Shown: positions 8,244 to 16,507, counted from the stretch's first letter. The stretch: 64,000 nucleotides of DNA from Baekduia soli (GCF_007970665.1 NZ_CP042430.1:5146001-5210000); one strand, 5' to 3'. A program made the numbers and translations. Notes: a model not told the origin generated them from the letters alone.

Positions 8244-8289
8244 CAGGTGCTCCTCTCTCGGGGTGGGTGCCCGGACATCGGGCGTGATC

Positions 8290-9429
8290 TCACAGACCCA
8301 GCGACCGGCCGACGATCTCCTTCATGATCTCGGTCGTCCCGCCGTAGATCCGCTGCACGCGGGCGTCGCGCCACATGCGCGCGATCTCGTACTCCTCCAT
8401 GTAGCCGTAGCCGCCGTGCAGCTGCAGGCCGAGGTCGATGACCCGGAACTGCAGCTCGGTCGTCCAGTACTTGCAGCCCGCGGCCTCCTCGGCCGTCAGC
8501 GAGCCGTCGACGGCGGCCTCGATGCAGCGGTCGACGTACACGCGCGCGACCGCGACCTCGGTCGCCGCCTCGGCCAGCGAGAACCGGTTGGCCTGGAAGG
8601 AGCCGATCGGCTTGCCGAACGCGTTGCGGCTGCGCGCGTACTCCAGCGTGATCTCCAGCGCGCGCTCCGCGCTGGCCACCGCGGTCACGGCGATCGAGAG
8701 CCGCTCCTGGGGCAGGTTCTTCATCAGGAGCTGCAGGCCGCGGCCCTGCTCGCCGATGAGGTTCTCCGGGGCCACGGTCACGTCGTCGAAGAACAGCTCG
8801 GCCGTGTCCTGGGCCTTGCGCCCGATCTTGTCGAGCTTGCGCCCGCGCGTGAAGCCCTCGGCACCGGCCTCGACGGCGAACAGGCCCATCCCCTCGACGC
8901 CCTCGCGCTCGATCCGCGCGGCGGCGATGACCAGGTCGGCCTGGATGCCGCTGGTCACGAACGTCTTGGAGCCCGTCAGCGACCAGTGGTCGCCCTTCCA
9001 GGTGGCCTTGGACGCGATCGCGCGCAGGTCCGAGCCCGTGCCGGGCTCGGACATGGCGATGACGGGCACGATGTCGCCGGACGTCACGCCCGGCATCCAC
9101 CGCTCGCGCTGCTCGTCGGTGGTGAGGTCCAGCAGGTAGGGCGCGACGATGTCGTTGACCAGCGCGAACCCGTCGCCGGCGGTCCCGGTGTAGGCCGCCT
9201 CCTCGTCGATGATCGCGTTGAAGCGGAAGTCGTCGATCCCCGCCCCGCCCAGGTCCTCGGGCGCCTGGAAGGCGACGTAGCCCTGCGCGGCGGCCTTGCG
9301 CCAGAAGTCCCGGTCGATGACCCCGGCCGCCTCCCACGCCTCCGTGTGCGGCACGGCCTCCTTGGTCAGGAAGCCGCGGACCGACTCGCGGAAGTCGTCG
9401 TGCTCGGCGGCGAAGATCGTCCGGCGCAT
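8290..9429 (-). CDS. Acyl-CoA dehydrogenase, LCAD type
   Basis: A 379-residue flavoprotein that forms trans-2-enoyl-CoA from acyl-CoA. The FAD/substrate segment MSEPGTGSDLRAI, the strand WSLTGSKTFVTSGIQADLVI and the C-terminal QLHGGYGYMEEYEIARMWRDAR...IYGGTTEIMKEIV are all present. The SCAD-type Glu position near the C-terminus is Gly (YGGT). Instead LPQERLSIA carries the Glu used as catalytic base in long-chain and branched (LCAD/isovaleryl) members. That points to a long or branched substrate. The ATG at 9429 lies 8 bases after the thiolase stop. The gene is in the operator B operon. The 46 bases before the VOC gene contain no promoter that I can see. Confidence 0.92.
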   Translation of the reverse strand: MRRTIFAAEHDDFRESVRGFLTKEAVPHTEAWEAAGVIDRDFWRKAAAQGYVAFQAPEDLGGAGIDDFRFNAIIDEEAAYTGTAGDGFALVNDIVAPYLLDLTTDEQRERWMPGVTSGDIVPVIAMSEPGTGSDLRAIASKATWKGDHWSLTGSKTFVTSGIQADLVIAAARIEREGVEGMGLFAVEAGAEGFTRGRKLDKIGRKAQDTAELFFDDVTVAPENLIGEQGRGLQLLMKNLPQERLSIAVTAVASAERALEITLEYARSRNAFGKPIGSFQANRFSLAEAATEVAVARVYVDRCIEAAVDGSLTAEEAAGCKYWTTELQFRVIDLGLQLHGGYGYMEEYEIARMWRDARVQRIYGGTTEIMKEIVGRSLGL

Positions 9430-9437
9430 CGGCGCGG

Positions 9438-10613
9438 TCAGACCCGCTGGATCAGCGTGGCGGTCCCCAGACCGCCGCCGCAGCACATGGTCACGAGGCC
9501 GAGCTCCTTGTCCTCGTCCTCCATCTCGTGCAGCAGCGTGGTGATCAGGCGGGCGCCGGTGGAGCCGAGCGGGTGGCCGAGGGCCATCGCGCCGCCGCGC
9601 GGGTTGACGCGGTCCATGTCGGGATCCAGCTCGCGCTGGAAGGCGGCGACGACGGGCGCGAAGGCCTCGTTGATCTCGACGAAGTCGATGTCGTCCATGA
9701 CGATCTCGTTGCGCTCGAGGATCTTGCGCGTCGACGGGATCGGGCCCTCGAGCATCTTGACCGGGTCGCAGCCGACGGAGGTGTGGTCGACGACCTTGGC
9801 GCGGGCGGTCAGGCCGAGCTCCTTGGCCTTCTCCTTCGTCATGACGAGCACGGCGGCGGCGCCGTCGGAGATCTGCGAGGAGTTGGCGGCGGTGATGCGC
9901 CCGTCGGGCTTGAAGGCCGGCTTGAGCGTGGAGATCTTCTCCAGCGTCGTGTCGGGGCGGATGCCCTGGTCGGCGACGATGCGCTCCCCGTCGATCTCGA
10001 TCGGCACCATCTCGCGCTCGAAGACGCCCGACTCGGTGGCGGCGGCGGCCTTGCGGTGCGAGGCGACGGCGAGCTCGTCGAGCTCGGAGCGCGGGATCTC
10101 CCACTGCTCGGCGATGAGCTCGGCGCCGATGCCCTGGCCGCGCACGTCGTGCTTCTCGAAGAACTGCTTGGTGAACGGGCTGCCGTAGTCCTTGGCGATC
10201 TGCTCGCCGGCGGCGAACGAGTTGTGGCCCATGTGCTCGACGCCGGACCCGATGGCCACGTCGTGCACGCCGGAGGCCACGAGCGCGACCGCGATGCCGA
10301 CGGCCTGCTGGGCCGAGCCGCACTGCAGGTCGATCGTGCTGGCCGACGCCTCGATCGGGAAGCCCTCCTGCAGCCAGGCGTTGCGCGCCACGTTCATCGA
10401 CTGCTGGCCGAACTGCTGCACGCAGCCGGCGACGACATACTCGACCTCCGCAGGATCGATCCCGCTGCGGGACACGAGCTCCCTGTAGGTCGCCCCGAGC
10501 AGGTCGGCGGGGTGCAGGTCCTTGTAGTAGCCCTTCTCGGGATGGCCGCGCCCGATGGGCGTGCGGACGGCCTCGACGATGACGACTTCCCGGCCCTGCT
10601 GTGCGCTCTTCAT
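9438..10613 (-). CDS. Acetyl-CoA acetyltransferase family thiolase
   Basis: A 391-residue thiolase that cleaves 3-ketoacyl-CoA with CoA. The acyl-carrying Cys is in IDLQCGSAQQAVGIA (about residue 90), the His in GGAMALGHPLGSTGARL, and the second Cys in VTMCCGGGLGTATLIQRV at the C-terminus. All catalytic residues are therefore intact. The ATG at 10613 is preferred over a GTG 9 bases upstream because GGAGG lies at a workable distance only for the ATG. It is the first gene of the operon thiolase / acyl-CoA dehydrogenase / VOC / hydroxyacyl-CoA dehydrogenase / SnoaL-like. The perfect operator at 10645-10656 lies 32 bases upstream. Degradative function is inferred from its partners. Confidence 0.93.
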   Translation of the reverse strand: MKSAQQGREVVIVEAVRTPIGRGHPEKGYYKDLHPADLLGATYRELVSRSGIDPAEVEYVVAGCVQQFGQQSMNVARNAWLQEGFPIEASASTIDLQCGSAQQAVGIAVALVASGVHDVAIGSGVEHMGHNSFAAGEQIAKDYGSPFTKQFFEKHDVRGQGIGAELIAEQWEIPRSELDELAVASHRKAAAATESGVFEREMVPIEIDGERIVADQGIRPDTTLEKISTLKPAFKPDGRITAANSSQISDGAAAVLVMTKEKAKELGLTARAKVVDHTSVGCDPVKMLEGPIPSTRKILERNEIVMDDIDFVEINEAFAPVVAAFQRELDPDMDRVNPRGGAMALGHPLGSTGARLITTLLHEMEDEDKELGLVTMCCGGGLGTATLIQRV

Positions 10614-10644
10614 CCCGACCACGCCTCCGACCTCATGGATTCAA

Positions 10645-10656
10645 CCAATCGTTTGG
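10645..10656. promoter_or_regulatory. KstR2-like operator B (perfect)
   Basis: CCAATCGTTTGG matches all 10 fixed positions and is preceded by an A. It lies 32 bases upstream of the thiolase start, where a repressor would block the promoter of the five-gene beta-oxidation operon. Confidence 0.8.
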
Positions 10657-10685
10657 GAGCGTACCAGCCGCGGCCGGCCGCTCCC
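10655..10685 (-). terminator. Hairpin after the crotonase gene, abutting operator B
   Basis: GGGAGCG (10655-10661) pairs perfectly with CGCTCCC (10679-10685). The loop can fold further through GCCGCGGC. For the minus-strand crotonase gene ending at 10693 this is a terminator. Its far arm shares two bases with operator B. Confidence 0.5.
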
Positions 10686-10692
10686 CGCAAGC

Positions 10693-11448
10693 CTAGAACG
10701 CCGGCGCCCGGCGCTGCGTGAACGCCGCGATGCCCTCGGCGAAGTCGTCGGCGCCCTGCAGCAGCGCGATCGCCTCCGCCGCGTACCCCTGCTGCTCCCA
10801 GGCACCCCGCGCCAGAAATGCCTTGCCGACCGACTGCGCCAGGGGTGAGCGCGTCGCCATCACTCCGGCCAGCCGCTCGGCCTCGGCGAGGTGCTCGCCC
10901 TCGGCCACGACCGTGTTGACCAGGCCGGCGAGGCGCGCCTGCTCGGCGTCGATGGGCAGGCCGGTCAGCACGAGGTACTTCATCCAGTGCAGGTTGACCT
11001 GGGCCCGGCCGCGGACGATGCCGGGCCCGGGCACGAGGCCCACGCTCGTCTCCGGGGTGGCGAACCGCGCGGTGGCGTCGGCGACGACGATGTCGCAGAC
11101 CATCGTCAGCTCGCAGCCCCCGCCCATCGCGTGGCCGTGGACGGCGGCGATCGTCGGCTTGGGGAACTCGTCGACCGCCCGGTAGGCGCCGAGCGCGACG
11201 GCCATGTAGTCGCGGCGGTCGGCCACCCCGCCGATGGTGCCGAAGTCCTCGATGTCGCCGCCGACCGAGAAGCAGCGCCCGGCGCCGGAGAAGACCACCA
11301 CGCGCACGCGGTCGTCGACGGCCAGCGCGGCCATCGCGTCGGTCAGCTCGGAGAAGAACCCGCGGGGCATGGCGTTGAGCTTCTCGGGACGGTCGAGGAC
11401 CAGCCACGCGGTGCTCCCGCGGATCTCCGTCGTCAGCATGCGTGGCAC
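10693..11448 (-). CDS. Enoyl-CoA hydratase/isomerase (crotonase)
   Basis: A 251-residue crotonase. The oxyanion-hole segments GAGRCFSVGGDIEDF and GHAMGGGCELTMVCD and the second acidic segment FATPETSVGLVPG are all present, so both catalytic Glu positions of true enoyl-CoA hydratases (GGCEL and TPET) are kept. The likely reaction is hydration of enoyl-CoA to 3-hydroxyacyl-CoA. The start is GTG at 11448 or ATG at 11439, both with weak upstream AGG. It runs alone on the minus strand, divergent from bioY, with operator C between them. It closely resembles the crotonase at 12146 in the part around the Asp-rich loop. Confidence 0.9.
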   Translation of the reverse strand: MPRMLTTEIRGSTAWLVLDRPEKLNAMPRGFFSELTDAMAALAVDDRVRVVVFSGAGRCFSVGGDIEDFGTIGGVADRRDYMAVALGAYRAVDEFPKPTIAAVHGHAMGGGCELTMVCDIVVADATARFATPETSVGLVPGPGIVRGRAQVNLHWMKYLVLTGLPIDAEQARLAGLVNTVVAEGEHLAEAERLAGVMATRSPLAQSVGKAFLARGAWEQQGYAAEAIALLQGADDFAEGIAAFTQRRAPAF

Positions 11449-11476
11449 GATACCTGGCCCGCAGAACCGCGGTCAA

Positions 11477-11492
11477 CCAACCGCTCGTTTGG
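11477..11492. promoter_or_regulatory. Composite operator C
   Basis: CCAACCGCTCGTTTGG can be read as two 12-bp operators offset by 4 bases (each 8/10), giving CCAA and TTGG half-sites 8 bases apart. It sits between the divergent crotonase and bioY. A TACGGT at 11493-11498 directly after it could be the bioY -10. Confidence 0.65.
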
Positions 11493-11536
11493 TACGGTTC
11501 GCGCCTCGCACTGCAGAACCCAAGGAGCCCCAACCC

Positions 11537-12142
11537 GTGTCCACCGTTGCCCTGAACCCCCGCGCCACCGCCGCCGGCGTCCTCGCCGACATCCTGCCCG
11601 GCACCCGTGTCCGCGACGCGCTGCTCGTCGCCTCGGGGGCGGGCCTGACCGCGCTAGGCGCGCAGATCTCGATCCCCGTCCCGCCCTCCCCCGTCCCGAT
11701 CACCGGCCAGACACTGGCCGTCGTGATCGCCGGCGCCGCGCTGGGCGCGCGCCGCGGGATCGCCTCTCAGCTGCTCTACGTCCTGCTGGGCCTCCTGCTG
11801 CCGGTCTACGCCGACGGCGCCAGCGGCGCGCACGTGGTCTGGGGCAGCTCGGGCGGCTACCTCGTCGGCTTCGTCGTGGCCGCCGGCCTGATCGGCCTGG
11901 CCGCCGAGCACGGCGCCGACCGCCGCCCGCTGCTCGCGGCCCTCACGTTCGCCGCCGGCCAGCTCGCGGTCTTCGCGATCGGCGTGCCGTGGCTGAAGGT
12001 CGCCGCCGACCTCTCGTGGGGCGACGCCATCCACTACGGCTTCACGGTGTTCATCTTCGGCGGCATCGTCAAGGCGGTGCTGGCCGGCGTCGTGACCCCG
12101 AGCGCCTGGCGCCTGGCGCGCCGGGTCGACGGGCGGGGCTGA
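11537..12142 (+). CDS. bioY: BioY-type biotin transporter (ECF S component)
   Basis: A 201-residue membrane protein of the BioY family that binds biotin and brings it into the cell, alone or with an ECF energising module. The conserved opening IPVPPSPVPITGQTLAVVIAGAALGARRG matches the BioY signature, followed by GLLLPVYADGASGAHVVWGSSGGYLVGFVVA and about five or six hydrophobic helices. The GTG at 11537 has AAGGAG 9 bases upstream and matches the expected N-terminal length. The gene lies 3 bases before a crotonase gene and behind composite operator C, so it appears to be induced with the catabolic genes. No bioM/bioN ATPase or transmembrane partner is in the window. Confidence 0.9.
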   Translation: MSTVALNPRATAAGVLADILPGTRVRDALLVASGAGLTALGAQISIPVPPSPVPITGQTLAVVIAGAALGARRGIASQLLYVLLGLLLPVYADGASGAHVVWGSSGGYLVGFVVAAGLIGLAAEHGADRRPLLAALTFAAGQLAVFAIGVPWLKVAADLSWGDAIHYGFTVFIFGGIVKAVLAGVVTPSAWRLARRVDGRG

Positions 12143-12145
12143 GCC

Positions 12146-12898
12146 ATGGCCACCGCCATGGAGACCCTGCGCGTCGAGCGCCGCGACGACGGCACCGCGC
12201 TGGTGACGATCGCCCGGCCCGCGAAGCTCAACGCGATGAACCACGCGTTCTTCCACGAGATCCGTGCGCTCATGGCCGAGCTCGACGACGACGACGGGGT
12301 CTCCGTGGCGGTGATCACCGGCGAGGGCCGGGCGTTCTCAGCCGGCGGCGACCTCGAGGACTTCCACCGCGTGACGGACACGCCGAGCGCGCGCCGGCAG
12401 GTCCGGCTGGCGATCGAGTCCTTCCTGGCCGTCGAGCGCGCGGAGACCGTCGTCATCGGCGCGGTCAACGGGATCGCCTACGGCGGCGGCACGGAGCTGA
12501 CCCTGGCCTGCGATCTCGCGTTCGCCGCGCAGGACGCCCGCTTCGCCTTCCGCGAGATCACGCTCGGCCTCATGCCCGGCTACGGCCTCGTCCGCGGCCC
12601 CGAGATCATCGGCCGCGACTGGACGCACCGCATGGCGCTGACCGGCGACATCCTCGACGCCGACCAGGCCCGGGCGATCGGCCTGGTCCAGGAGGTCCAC
12701 CCGCCCGGGGACCTGGTCGACGCCGCGCTGGCCATCGGCGCGCGCATGGCCGCCCACCCGCAGGTCGCCCTGCGGGCGACCAAGCGCTTCGTCAACCGCC
12801 ACAGCCCGGCCGGGATCGCCGAGACCATCGAGGCCACCGCGCTGCTCATGGCCGGCCCGGAGCGCGTCGAGCGCGTTCGCGCGCTCGTCTCGCGCTGA
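12146..12898 (+). CDS. Enoyl-CoA hydratase/isomerase (crotonase)
   Basis: A 250-residue crotonase with GEGRAFSAGGDLEDFHRV, NGIAYGGGTELTLACDLAF and FAFREITLGLMPGYGLVRG. It retains Glu at both catalytic positions (GGTEL, FREI). It hydrates or isomerises an enoyl-CoA. The ATG at 12146 is 3 bases after the bioY stop, so the two share a transcript from the operator C promoter. The paralogue at 10693 is transcribed away from the same control region, so both crotonases respond to one operator. The gene ends inside a 12-bp inverted repeat that also holds the stop codon of the convergent ligase. Confidence 0.9.
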   Translation: MATAMETLRVERRDDGTALVTIARPAKLNAMNHAFFHEIRALMAELDDDDGVSVAVITGEGRAFSAGGDLEDFHRVTDTPSARRQVRLAIESFLAVERAETVVIGAVNGIAYGGGTELTLACDLAFAAQDARFAFREITLGLMPGYGLVRGPEIIGRDWTHRMALTGDILDADQARAIGLVQEVHPPGDLVDAALAIGARMAAHPQVALRATKRFVNRHSPAGIAETIEATALLMAGPERVERVRALVSR

Positions 12899-12923
12899 GC
12901 GGGCGGGCGGACGCTCAGCGCGA
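12890..12923. terminator. Bidirectional terminator carrying both stop codons
   Basis: TCGCGCTGAGCG (12890-12901) and CGCTCAGCGCGA (12912-12923) form a perfect 12-bp stem with a 10-base loop. The TGA of the crotonase and the TGA of the minus-strand ligase lie opposite each other in the two arms. Confidence 0.8.
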
Positions 12924-14564
12924 GCGGACGGGCTCGAAGACCAGCACGCCGGGCCGGTCCACCCCGGCCTCGGCGAGCTTGTGCTTCTGGACCTTCTCGC
13001 TCGGGCTCTTGGGCAGCTCGGGCAGCAGCTCGAGGTAGCGGGGGACCATGTAGCGCGGCAGCTGCTCGGTCAGCCACGCGTGGTAGGCGGCCGGGTCGAG
13101 GTCGGCCACGCAGCTGACCACGTCGAGCTTGACCTCGTGCTCGCCGAACTCGCCGGGCACGCCGTAGGCCGCGGCCTCGACGATCGCCTCGTGGCCCGAG
13201 GCGATGAACTCCAGCTCGGCGGCGGAGATGTTCTCGCCGCGGCGGCGGATGCGGTCCTGCACGCGCCCGCGGTAGTGGACCCGGCCCTCCTCGTCGATGA
13301 TGCCGACGTCGCCCGTGTGGAACATGAAGTTGCGGAACGCCTCGACGGTCGCCTCGGGGTTCTTGTAGTAGCCGCGCGCCATCGCGTCGGGCAGCCGCGG
13401 GCGGTAGACCAGCTGACCGAGCTCGCCGGGCCCCAGCAGCCGGTCGTGCTCGTCGACGACCCCGTAGTCCATGAACGCGGCGGCGTGGCCGACGGTGTCG
13501 TAGGGCACGCCCTCCTCCATCGTGTGCGACATGGGGTGCGGGTAGACCTCGGTCATCCCGTACCCCTGCCAGAGGATCTTCGTGCGGAAGCGCTCCTCGA
13601 ACTCCTCGCCGCCGGGCGGGAAGGGCAGGCAGAACAGCTTGGCCAGGCGGTGCTCGGGCGCCTCGGGCACCGTCTTGAGCAGGATGGCGGCCAGCGGCCC
13701 GAGCAGGATCGCGAAGGTCGCGCCGTCGCGGGCGATCTCGTCCCAGTACGTGCGGGCCGAGAACTTGGTCTTGAGCACACCGCGGCAGCCGGCGTGCAGC
13801 GCCGAATTGGAGACGATGTGGATCGCAGCTACGTGGAAGAGCGGCAGCGGCGTGGAGAGGACGTCGTCCTCGGTGTGCTCCTGGGCATCGCTGACCAGGG
13901 CCGAGTACAGATAGAAGAAGTGATGCGGGTAGACGACGCCCTTCGAGTTGCCGGTCGTGCCCGAGGTGAACTGGATCATCGCCACCTCGGAGGAGTCGGG
14001 CAGCTCGCGGACCGGCTCGGTGGAGCGGCCCTCGATCCAGGCGTCGAAGGCCACGACCCGCCGTCCGCCCACCTGCGCCGGGAGCGCGCCGGGGTCGGCG
14101 CCCGCGGCGACGATGAGCTCGACCGCCCCGAGGTCGTCGAGCTCGCCCAGGCGGTCGAGCAGGTCGGCGCGCGCGACGAGCACGCTGATCTCGGCCTGGC
14201 CGATGACGCGCTCCAACAGGACCCCCCGGGCGTCGGCGTTCAGCGGCACGGCGACGCCGCCGGAGGCCATCGCGCCGTACAGCGCCGGGAAGAACTCCAC
14301 CTGGTTGCGCAGGAAGATGCCGACGTGGACGGGGTCGCCGAGATCGGTGTGCAGCGCCTGGGCGACCTGGTGGACGCGGTCCTGCGCGGCGCCGAAGGTC
14401 AGCTCGACGGGTGCGCCGTCCTCACCGTCGAAGACGAGCCAGGTGCGGTCGGGATGCTCCTGGGCCCGCGCGCGCAGGACGTGCAGCATCGTGCGCTCCG
14501 GCAGCGGGAACCGCGTCGCGTAGCGCCCGAGCCCGGCCCCCTTGCCCTGCAGCAGCTCGCCCAT
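12915..14564 (-). CDS. AMP-forming acyl-CoA ligase (CaiC/FadD-like)
   Basis: A 549-residue adenylate-forming enzyme that activates a carboxylic acid as acyl-AMP and then acyl-CoA. The P-loop-like IQFTSGTTGNSKGVVYPHH, the GYGMTEVYPHP motif, the HTGDVGIIDEEGRVHYRGR hinge and the C-terminal Lys region PKSPSEKVQKHKL are all present. The nearest general class is the crotonobetaine/carnitine-CoA or medium-chain ligase group. The ATG at 14564 follows the stop of the carboxymuconolactone-decarboxylase-like gene by 2 bases, so the two form an operon under operator D. The first metabolic step of the island may be catalysed here. The acid itself cannot be named. Confidence 0.9.
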   Translation of the reverse strand: MGELLQGKGAGLGRYATRFPLPERTMLHVLRARAQEHPDRTWLVFDGEDGAPVELTFGAAQDRVHQVAQALHTDLGDPVHVGIFLRNQVEFFPALYGAMASGGVAVPLNADARGVLLERVIGQAEISVLVARADLLDRLGELDDLGAVELIVAAGADPGALPAQVGGRRVVAFDAWIEGRSTEPVRELPDSSEVAMIQFTSGTTGNSKGVVYPHHFFYLYSALVSDAQEHTEDDVLSTPLPLFHVAAIHIVSNSALHAGCRGVLKTKFSARTYWDEIARDGATFAILLGPLAAILLKTVPEAPEHRLAKLFCLPFPPGGEEFEERFRTKILWQGYGMTEVYPHPMSHTMEEGVPYDTVGHAAAFMDYGVVDEHDRLLGPGELGQLVYRPRLPDAMARGYYKNPEATVEAFRNFMFHTGDVGIIDEEGRVHYRGRVQDRIRRRGENISAAELEFIASGHEAIVEAAAYGVPGEFGEHEVKLDVVSCVADLDPAAYHAWLTEQLPRYMVPRYLELLPELPKSPSEKVQKHKLAEAGVDRPGVLVFEPVRSR

Positions 14565-14566
14565 GG

Positions 14567-15040
14567 TCAGCGGCTCCCGACGACGGCCTGGTAGGCCGCG
14601 GCCTCTTCGGGGTCGGCCGGACCGAGGGCCATCGTCGCCCCGAAGAGCTGGCCGGCGATCGCCACGAAGCAGACGAAGGCCACGAGCTCGACGATCTCTT
14701 CCTCGCTGAACTCCTCGCGCAGCACGTCGAACTGGGCGTCGGAGATCTGGGTCGGGTCGTCGGCGATGAGCCGCGCGAAGGCGACGGCCAGCGACTCCCG
14801 CGCGTCGTCGGGATTGGGCCGGTACTCGCCCAGCGACTGGCAGTACTCGCAGCCGACCTCGCCGGCGGTGGCGCGCCGGACCGCCTCCTTGAGCGCGGGC
14901 GAGAGCTCCCCGTGGAAGCGCGTGGCCGCGTCGAGGCGCCCGAAGGCCGTGAGGATCTCGGGCCGTCGTCCGAGGACCCGGGCCAGCAGGCTGGTCTGGA
15001 CGGCGTTGCCCTCGAGCGCGGCGGGGGTGATGCGCGACAT
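14567..15040 (-). CDS. Carboxymuconolactone decarboxylase (AhpD-like) family protein
   Basis: A 157-residue all-helical AhpD-like protein. The family signature reads TAGEVGCEYCQSLGEY. The CxxC pair (CEYC) is intact, but the His that normally follows three residues later as proton relay is not present (SLGEY). Family members act as alkylhydroperoxidases or ring-opening decarboxylases, and loss of the His makes a classical peroxidase cycle less certain. The ATG at 15040 has AGGAGAGAG upstream. An upstream ATG (15082) would place the start inside operator D, so it is rejected. It is cotranscribed with the acyl-CoA ligase. Confidence 0.78.
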   Translation of the reverse strand: MSRITPAALEGNAVQTSLLARVLGRRPEILTAFGRLDAATRFHGELSPALKEAVRRATAGEVGCEYCQSLGEYRPNPDDARESLAVAFARLIADDPTQISDAQFDVLREEFSEEEIVELVAFVCFVAIAGQLFGATMALGPADPEEAAAYQAVVGSR

Positions 15041-15078
15041 CGTTCTCTCTCTCCTGTCGGACGACCGTAGCGAACCTA

Positions 15079-15090
15079 CCAAGTGTTTGG
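15079..15090. promoter_or_regulatory. KstR2-like operator D
   Basis: CCAAGTGTTTGG matches 9 of 10 fixed positions (central CG is TG) and is flanked by A and T as in the 14-bp full form. It lies 39 bases upstream of the AhpD-like gene and after the P450 stop, giving the AhpD/ligase operon its own controlled promoter. Confidence 0.75.
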
Positions 15091-15121
15091 TTGTCGCGCC
15101 AGGGCACCGGCCCGCCGGGCC

Positions 15122-16372
15122 TCAGGGCTGCAGGTGCTCGCCCTGCGCGGTCAGCCCGAACGGATCGCGCCCCGCGCGCTGGAACCACAGGTGCAGGCTC
15201 TTGGGCGCGCGGAAGTAGACCGTCTCATAGTGCGTGAAGTCGTTGCGACCGGGCGCGGCACGGATGTCCTGCAGGCGCGTGAACAGCTGCTCGAACGCGA
15301 CGCGCCCCTCGAGCCGCGCGAGCGGGGCGCCGAGGCAGAAGTGGGCGCCGTGGCCCCACCCGACGTGCTTGGCGACGTTCGGGCGCCCGATGTCGAAGTC
15401 GTCGGGGCACGGGAAGCGCGCGGGGTCGCGGTTGGCCGCCGCGTAGACGATGAGCAGGCATGCGCCCTTCGGGATGTCGACGCCGCCGAGCGTCGTGTCC
15501 TGCGTCGCGTAGCGGGGCTGCCACTGGGCCGCGGTCTCCAGGCGCAGCGCCTCCTCGAGCATCCGCGGGATGCGCGCGAAGTCCTCGCGCACCGCCGCGA
15601 GCGCCTCGGGGTGGCGGACGAGCAGCGACATGGCGCTGGCGAAGAGGTGCCCGGACGTCGTCAGGCCGCCGGCGAGCATGACGTTGCTCTCCACGGCCAG
15701 GTAGTCGACGTTGGGCTCGCCGCCGGTGGCCGCCGTGTGGTTGCGCACCAGCTCGCTGATCATGTCGTCGCCAGGGTGGGCGATGCGGTCCAGGACCTGC
15801 TCGCGCAGGTACTGCACCGCCACCGCGCCGTTGGCGTCCTGGATGGCCTGACGCTCGGGCGGGTGGTAGCGGATGCCCTGCGCCTCGAACGGGCCCAGGA
15901 GGCGCTCGAGCCAGCTCGCATCCTCCCGGGGCAGCCCCATGAGCGCCGAGGTCACCCACAGCGACAGCGGATTGGCGAAGGCGGTGCAGAACTCCACCTC
16001 ACCCTTGTCGATGAACCCGTCGATGAGCTCGTCGACGATCCCGCGCACGACCGTCTCGTAGGCGTTGATCTTGGCCGGCGTGAACGAGCGCTGGGCGATC
16101 TTGCGCACCGCGCCGTGCTCTGGCGGATCCTGGGCGATCATCGTCTCGCTCCAGCCCGGCGACCACGGGACGTCGTGCGGCGTGCTCGAGAACAGCTCGG
16201 GGTGCGAGGTGACGTAGACGAGGTCCTCGTGGCGGGTGACGAGGTACTCGTCGTCGCGCCCGGGCACGTGGTAGACCGGGTGCTCCTCGCGCAGCTGCTC
16301 GAAGAGCGGGAAGGGGCACTCCGCGTGCTGCATCGCGGGGTAGACCGGGGCTTCGCTGGTGTGGACGGACAC
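15122..16372 (-). CDS. Cytochrome P450
   Basis: A 416-residue soluble bacterial P450 that hydroxylates or epoxidises a substrate using two electrons and O2. The haem ligand Cys (about residue 346) is in GWGHGAHFCLGAPLARLE. The ExxR pair is in MLEEALRLETAAQWQPR (about 273-277). The I-helix reads MLAGGLTTSGH (about 232-242): the usual acidic residue before the Thr is Leu, although the Thr pair is kept. The ATG at 16372 is supported by GAGGAGAG upstream. The gene stands alone on the minus strand behind operator E1, divergent from the SnoaL/TetR operon. No ferredoxin or reductase is found in the window. Confidence 0.93.
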   Translation of the reverse strand: MSVHTSEAPVYPAMQHAECPFPLFEQLREEHPVYHVPGRDDEYLVTRHEDLVYVTSHPELFSSTPHDVPWSPGWSETMIAQDPPEHGAVRKIAQRSFTPAKINAYETVVRGIVDELIDGFIDKGEVEFCTAFANPLSLWVTSALMGLPREDASWLERLLGPFEAQGIRYHPPERQAIQDANGAVAVQYLREQVLDRIAHPGDDMISELVRNHTAATGGEPNVDYLAVESNVMLAGGLTTSGHLFASAMSLLVRHPEALAAVREDFARIPRMLEEALRLETAAQWQPRYATQDTTLGGVDIPKGACLLIVYAAANRDPARFPCPDDFDIGRPNVAKHVGWGHGAHFCLGAPLARLEGRVAFEQLFTRLQDIRAAPGRNDFTHYETVYFRAPKSLHLWFQRAGRDPFGLTAQGEHLQP

Positions 16373-16434
16373 GCTGGCTCTCCTCGTCGCACCTCGGGTG
16401 GGGCGCCGACGCTAACGCGGCCGGACGATCGCTG

Positions 16435-16454
16435 TCAAACGATCGATCGGTTGG
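16435..16454. promoter_or_regulatory. Composite operator E1 (P450 side)
   Basis: TCAAACGATCGATCGGTTGG is a near-palindrome centred on GATCGATC. It holds two overlapping degenerate copies of the 12-bp operator (7/10 and 8/10). It lies 62 bases upstream of the P450 start. Confidence 0.6.
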
Positions 16455-16495
16455 CGTCCGGACGCAGGCCGGACGATCGGGAGCATCGGAATCTA

Positions 16496-16507
16496 CCAAT
16501 CGCTTGG
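16496..16507. promoter_or_regulatory. KstR2-like operator E2 (perfect, TetR side)
   Basis: CCAATCGCTTGG matches all fixed positions and extends to the full 14-bp ACCAATCGCTTGGT. It lies 21 bases upstream of the SnoaL-like start. TACGTT at 16517-16522 is a plausible -10. It would allow the TetR gene to regulate itself. Confidence 0.82.
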
